Made by a program: the position numbers and the translations under genes | Notes under the pieces: generated by a model | Databases searched by the model: none | What the model was told of the DNA's origin: nothing | What the model saw: the letters and a program-made list of their open reading frames with translations, nothing else | In this document: piece by piece, positions 5,357 through 8,606 of the stretch | Layout: each line of letters starts with the position of its first letter | Numbering within the stretch: position 1 is the first letter of the stretch | DNA from: Candidatus Melainabacteria bacterium | Lineage (GTDB): Bacteria > Cyanobacteriota > Vampirovibrionia > Obscuribacterales > Obscuribacteraceae | DNA: 8,606 nucleotides | Assembly: GCA_003175915.1 (NCBI GenBank) | Contig: PSRH01000094.1 | Location: 1 to 8,606 of the forward strand | Reading direction: 5' to 3'

Positions 5357-5811
5357 CGCAGAACAAATGGACATTTCAAACAAAAGGCTTTGGCAAACTG
5401 GATTGGTTGTTCGTCTAGGTCAAAACCTTCCTGAATGCTGCACTTTAAGTTGCCGCCGCAATGCGGGCATTCCAGATCGCGACTACCGGTCAATATTGCT
5501 TTGCTTAGTCTAAGCAAGTCCTCACTGGCTAGCTCGTTTTCCTCGTCTGTGTCGGGCTTACATCTTCGCTCCACCTCCTGCAAAAGGGCAGGTTCGACAG
5601 CCAGGGCTTTGGCCAATAACTGTCGTTCGGTTGAGGAAAACCAGGTCTCCATGCCAGATTCGATTTCCTCCAGACGGCGGACATCGAAGCGCGAGGTTTT
5701 CGCCAGATCGCGCAAGGTCATGTTGCGAAATTCTCTCAGCTGGGCGACTCGTTGCGCGAGCGTGTCAGCCAGCTTCATTGTGCTCGGTAGGGGTCGAAAA
5801 TGCTTGGCCAA
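5353..5811 (-). CDS. XRE-family HTH regulator with C-terminal Cys-rich (zinc-ribbon-like) segment
   Basis: The 152-residue protein has a Cro/C1-type helix-turn-helix at about 21-75, with TLRDLAKTSRFDVRRLEEIESG (32-53) as the two-helix motif. It is probably a DNA-binding regulator. After an acidic linker (DTDEENELASEDLL) comes a C-terminal segment with CPHC (115-118), C124 and CLKC (144-147), resembling a zinc ribbon of two CxxC knuckles. The start chosen is TTG at 5811-5809, because AAAAGG lies nine bases upstream. An in-frame ATG at 5778 (141 residues) is the alternative but lacks a ribosome site, and both keep the whole HTH. The gene is divergent from the NurA-domain gene, with repeats in the shared gap that suggest autoregulation and perhaps control of the neighbour. 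Its stop overlaps that of the Clp-N gene. The DNA target is unknown. Confidence 0.8.
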   Translation of the reverse strand: MAKHFRPLPSTMKLADTLAQRVAQLREFRNMTLRDLAKTSRFDVRRLEEIESGMETWFSSTERQLLAKALAVEPALLQEVERRCKPDTDEENELASEDLLRLSKAILTGSRDLECPHCGGNLKCSIQEGFDLDEQPIQFAKAFCLKCPFVLR

Positions 5812-5825
5812 TTCAGGTCGCCTTT

Positions 5826-5864
5826 TGCTGCTTACTCACTATACAGCAGTAGTGTATGCTGCTT
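5826..5864. promoter_or_regulatory. Candidate operator: inverted and direct repeats before the XRE gene
   Basis: ATACA (5841-5845) and TGTAT (5853-5857) form an inverted repeat with a 7-base spacer. The overlapping CACTA and TAGTG arms (5838-5842, 5850-5854) form a second one. The pair is flanked by direct repeats TGCTGCTT at 5826-5833 and 5857-5864, 31 bp apart (about three helical turns). On the minus strand TATAGT at 5843-5838 could be the -10 of the XRE gene, so a bound regulator would cover the promoter. Confidence 0.45.
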
Positions 5865-5952
5865 CGATTAAGAAGAGCGGGACGGTTGCTTGACGTAAAG
5901 GGCAACCACTTGATACCATACGTATATATGGCAGCCATGGGACGGGCGAATA

Positions 5953-7143
5953 TTGCTTGATTTCGGCAGACTGATTGAGCAGATCCAACTGGTTGGCAGG
6001 GAGAGCTTCGACCAGAGAGTGCCTCTGGCTGAGTTAATGGCGCGAGCAGAAAAAGCCTATACAACTGCCTGTGAGAATGGAGGCAAGTTTGAGCAACGCC
6101 TTAAGGCGAACGCAACCACCGTTCTCTGGCCATTAGCGGTACCGCTCGAGCCGCTTGCCGAGGCGATCAAATTACCCGAACCTGAGGACAATATCACAGT
6201 CATGGCAGTGGATGGTTCGCAAATTATGCCATCCCAACATGAGATACACAGTTGTTTCCTTTTGAATATCGGTTTTGTGCAATTGGCCTATGGCACAAAA
6301 TCGCCGCCTGTGCTGGAAAGTTTCCCCCACTTGTATCACAAGAAAGAGGAGCTCTATCCGCTTGTCGATCGGCGGCGGCTGCACATTGATGAGCTCTACG
6401 TTTCACTCGAGCGCAACCTGCTTGAGTTTGAATACTTGATCAAGAGAATTTCTCAAGCCAAGGAAATCGGGCAACCGGTATTAGCGATGTTGGACGGTTC
6501 GCTTATCCCCTGGTCGTCAGAAAGAATGCCTGAATCCTATCAGAAGCGATATTTAGAACGATGGTCTACGATTATGCGCGTTTTTCAAGAAGAACAGGTA
6601 CCGATCGTTGGATATATAAGTCACAGCCGTAGCTCCGAATTGATCAATGACTTGAGGGTTTCGACCTGTCCCTATGAAGAGAGCCGCTGCAAAGAGCACT
6701 GTGGTGATTTGAACGAAGAAGAATTCCCCTGCTCTGCGATTTGGCCTGTTAGCGATAGAACTATGCTCGGCCGGATACTGCCCGATGATTACCGCACCGT
6801 GGCGTTCTTGTCAGGAGCAAGTGTCTCTAGATCATTTCCAGAAGATATGCGCTTCTGTTTTCTCTACCTCAATCTAAAAGATGAAATCGCTCGCATCGAG
6901 TTTCCTCGATGGATTCTTTCCGATAAGCAGCGCTTCGATACCGCGCTTGGTGCAGTCCTGTCGCAAGTGCGCAAGGGCATGGGTTATCCGGTGGCTCTTG
7001 CTGAGGCCCATCATCTAGCTGTTATCAAGGGCAATGACCGCAAGCAATTCTTCGATTTGCTCACCAGGCATCTTGTCTTAATCGGGGCCAGCCACGTGGC
7101 TATAAGCCCAAAGGAAAAGAAAAAGCGAGTCGGGTTGGTCTGA
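5953..7143 (+). CDS. NurA-domain (5'-3' nuclease-like) protein
   Basis: NurA proteins are manganese-dependent nucleases. In archaea they work with the HerA translocase in DNA end resection; many bacteria carry NurA-domain proteins whose role is less clear. The 396-residue protein shows VMAVDGSQI (83-91), with the first metal-ligand Asp at 87. It also has a Glu-rich helix SLERNLLEFEYLI (151-163), AMLDGSLIPW (178-187) with the second Asp at 181, and the C-terminal MGYPVALAEAHHLAVI (343-358) with the conserved Tyr and His. The family residues therefore appear intact. Four cysteines (239, 246, 250, 260; C-x6-C-x3-C-x9-C) form a possible metal site. The start is TTG at 5953; upstream ATGs at 5928 and 5937 are out of frame and stop after 10 and 7 codons. 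A weak GGGACGG precedes the TTG. No HerA gene is in the window. It is divergent from an XRE regulator. Confidence 0.85.
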   Translation: MLDFGRLIEQIQLVGRESFDQRVPLAELMARAEKAYTTACENGGKFEQRLKANATTVLWPLAVPLEPLAEAIKLPEPEDNITVMAVDGSQIMPSQHEIHSCFLLNIGFVQLAYGTKSPPVLESFPHLYHKKEELYPLVDRRRLHIDELYVSLERNLLEFEYLIKRISQAKEIGQPVLAMLDGSLIPWSSERMPESYQKRYLERWSTIMRVFQEEQVPIVGYISHSRSSELINDLRVSTCPYEESRCKEHCGDLNEEEFPCSAIWPVSDRTMLGRILPDDYRTVAFLSGASVSRSFPEDMRFCFLYLNLKDEIARIEFPRWILSDKQRFDTALGAVLSQVRKGMGYPVALAEAHHLAVIKGNDRKQFFDLLTRHLVLIGASHVAISPKEKKKRVGLV

Positions 7144-7231
7144 TTTTATCGAGGAAGTGCTGTATCCTATTAAACTGATTTGTGCAGCGAAAGCAGGCAC
7201 TTTGATCGGAAGCCCGCGCTGATCTTCGAGA
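7144..7231 (+). promoter_or_regulatory. Short gap between NurA and DUF1189 genes
   Basis: Eighty-eight bases separate the two co-directional genes. TATCCT (7163-7168) and TATTAA (7168-7173) resemble -10 hexamers, without a clear -35. No terminator hairpin with a T-run is visible after the NurA stop, so co-transcription remains possible. Confidence 0.25.
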
Positions 7232-8080
7232 GTGGACAAAAAAATGAAACAGTATACCGGCTGGCAGGCTCTCTACCTTTCCTTCTATTCGACAGATCTC
7301 TATCGCGATGTGGCTAAGAATTGGCAGGGAGTCGGATACCTATATCTTTTGCTGGTAGTTTGTTTGACGGCACTGTTTATCTGTGTGCAAGTTCAGGTTG
7401 TTGCTGTACCGAAGGCGAAAGATGTCATTGATACAATCATCAACCAGGCGCCCAGCATTAAGATCGACAAAGGCAAATTGTCGATCGACAAGCCTTCGCC
7501 TTTCGTTATCAAGGAACCAAAGAGTGGTCAGACGCTGATTACCTTTGATACAAGCGATAGACCGATGACTCTGGCGGAAAGCAAAAGCGTTGTCCTTGTC
7601 ACCAGCAAACAGATTGTTACTGTGAAGCGGACGGCGATGAGCCGCGATACAGGGGGAGGTGCCAGTTCTGTTCCAATTGCAGAAGAAACTTATGACCTCT
7701 CCACAGTCGATCACTTTGATTTTGACAAAACGCAAGTCGAGTCAACCATCCATTCATTTCTGAACTGGCTGGGTGCTCTCATGTTCCTTATTTTGGTACC
7801 ATTCGGTTTTCTCTTTTGCGTGATCCAGACGCTCATATATGCTCTCATCGGCAAAATATTCACTTCTGTCATGGCCGTTGACCTCAGCTACCCGACCTTA
7901 ATCAGGCTTACCGCCGTTTGTTTGACGCCTGTGTTGTTGGCAGATTCAATTCTCAAGGTCAGTGGGACTAACCTGCCACTCTGGTGGCTTTGTGCCATCG
8001 TTATAGCGCTTGGATACCTTGGTTATGCTGTATTCGCCAATTCGCAAACGACCCCAGGACCAGCAACTACCGGGCGCTAG
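7232..8080 (+). CDS. DUF1189-type membrane protein
   Basis: The protein has 282 residues from GTG 7232; ATG 7244 (278 residues) is an alternative start, and no strong Shine-Dalgarno separates them. The layout matches DUF1189. A short cytoplasmic N-terminus with ALYLSFYSTDLYRDVAKNWQG (13-33) is followed by helix 1 (about 35-57). An extracytoplasmic domain (about 58-178) contains the family-like IKIDKGKLSIDKPSPFVI (76-93) and LITFDTSD (102-109). Three more helices lie near 179-207, 222-242 and 248-269, and a short Thr/Pro/Gly tail ends the protein. The family has no settled function; members sit in the cytoplasmic membrane. The gene follows the NurA gene by 88 bp in the same direction and may be expressed with it, although nothing else links their roles. 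The family call is from pattern recognition. Confidence 0.75.
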   Translation: MDKKMKQYTGWQALYLSFYSTDLYRDVAKNWQGVGYLYLLLVVCLTALFICVQVQVVAVPKAKDVIDTIINQAPSIKIDKGKLSIDKPSPFVIKEPKSGQTLITFDTSDRPMTLAESKSVVLVTSKQIVTVKRTAMSRDTGGGASSVPIAEETYDLSTVDHFDFDKTQVESTIHSFLNWLGALMFLILVPFGFLFCVIQTLIYALIGKIFTSVMAVDLSYPTLIRLTAVCLTPVLLADSILKVSGTNLPLWWLCAIVIALGYLGYAVFANSQTTPGPATTGR

Positions 8081-8130
8081 TCTGTTGTCTGGGCAATCCC
8101 TCTTTGCTGTCGGCAGGCATCGCCCTTGCT

Positions 8131-8606
8131 TCAAACTGAGGCACTGGGATTTTCACCACCGATTAGCATGTCGTGGATAAACTGGCTCAGTACTCGCTTT
8201 GAAAGAGGAATCAACGCTATGTTGATACCAATCCATACAAGGAGCGTGCCGGGGAAAAGGCACCAGTCCGCCAATGTTTTGGCGTGAAATACTGCTGAAT
8301 CAACGAGAGTACCGATGAGCAGGATAGACATGGTAAGAAGCATGCCCAAAGGGCGTGCCCAGAGAGTCATGCTGCGAATTTCCACTAGTACTCTGGTTGT
8401 TTTGCCCTCTGACTGTGGTTTGGCTTTCACTAAAGCACAGGCGTTTGCGTAAGTTATGAAGCAAGTAAATGAACCAGGTTCGTCGCCGGGGGTTGGCGTG
8501 CTGATCTTGGGCGCCATGCCGCTTGGTACTGTTTCAAGTCGCTGCTTGACCACAGCTGGTGGTACCGCTAAATCAAACTGCTGAGCAGGCTGCACGTCGT
8601 AAATAT
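8131..8606 (-). CDS. Unrecognised two-helix membrane protein, probably partial at the right edge
   Basis: I do not recognise this family. From TGA at 8133-8131 the frame reads rightward through GTG at 8595 and stays open to the window edge. The true start may be GTG 8595 (154 residues) or lie outside; no ribosome site is visible for the GTG because the window ends 11 bases later. The visible protein has a soluble part of about 80 residues that begins with QPAQQFDLAVPPAVVKQRL and ends in a strand-like TTRVLVEIRSM. Two membrane helices follow at about 83-103 and 112-130, and the polar C-terminus contains RVLSQFIHDMLIGGENP. A soluble domain followed by a two-helix hairpin suggests a membrane-anchored cytoplasmic domain. 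It converges with the DUF1189 gene across a 50-bp gap that shows no clear terminator. Confidence 0.6.
   Translation of the reverse strand, partial: IYDVQPAQQFDLAVPPAVVKQRLETVPSGMAPKISTPTPGDEPGSFTCFITYANACALVKAKPQSEGKTTRVLVEIRSMTLWARPLGMLLTMSILLIGTLVDSAVFHAKTLADWCLFPGTLLVWIGINIALIPLSKRVLSQFIHDMLIGGENPSASV

Noticed and set aside
5435..5893. 152-codon plus-strand frame opposite the XRE regulator
   Set aside because: It is Ser/Arg-rich shadow sequence of a gene with clear HTH and CxxC motifs.
7340..7735. 131-codon minus-strand frame inside the DUF1189-type gene
   Set aside because: It has no domain or ribosome site, and the opposite strand has helices and family-like motifs.
8081..8130. Possible bidirectional terminator between the two rightmost convergent genes
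   Set aside because: No stem longer than a few pairs with a T-run could be drawn in these 50 bases.

Overview
This roughly 8.6 kb bacterial window has medium GC, no rRNA, tRNA, CRISPR array or insertion sequence that I can see, and about nine protein genes plus one small candidate. The organism cannot be named from the sequence alone. The corC-rsmA-ispE gene order, the mix of DUF4013 and DUF1189 membrane proteins, the stand-alone Clp N-domain protein and the HerA-less NurA-domain protein would fit a cyanobacterium-related lineage such as Vampirovibrionia/Melainabacteria. That is a weak inference. Several genes appear to use TTG, GTG or rarer starts.

Left part (1-2350, minus strand): a tightly packed housekeeping operon reading leftward. 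A CNNM/CBS-pair CorC-like membrane protein is followed with no gap by rsmA (16S rRNA dimethyltransferase). rsmA overlaps by four bases (ATGA) the first 26 codons of ispE (isoprenoid precursor kinase), which is cut by the window edge. The first membrane helix of the CorC protein is encoded upstream of its first ATG, so its true start is unusual. A 50-codon small membrane-protein candidate lies just upstream.

Middle part (2350-5356): a 413-bp stretch separates the corC region from the next gene. It holds the small ORF and a strong GC-rich inverted repeat. It is followed by a secreted protein of unknown family (plus), a DUF4013-type membrane protein (minus), a 236-bp divergent intergenic region with a TGTACA-N8-TGTACA element, and a protein with two Clp N-domains but no ATPase (plus).

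Right part (5353-8606): a small XRE regulator with a C-terminal Cys-rich ribbon (minus) is divergent from a NurA-domain nuclease (plus). The 141 bp between them carries repeats that look like operator sites. A DUF1189-type membrane protein follows on the plus strand. An unrecognised two-helix membrane protein (minus) runs off the right edge.

A recurring architectural detail is that both directly abutting convergent gene pairs (at 3252-3255 and 5353-5356) end in one shared palindromic CTAG. Each gene's TAG stop lies inside its neighbour, leaving no room for an intergenic terminator. I found no clear novel multigene defence system. The most interesting items are the ATPase-free double Clp-N protein, the NurA protein with a four-cysteine cluster next to a divergent regulator, and the anomalous corC start.
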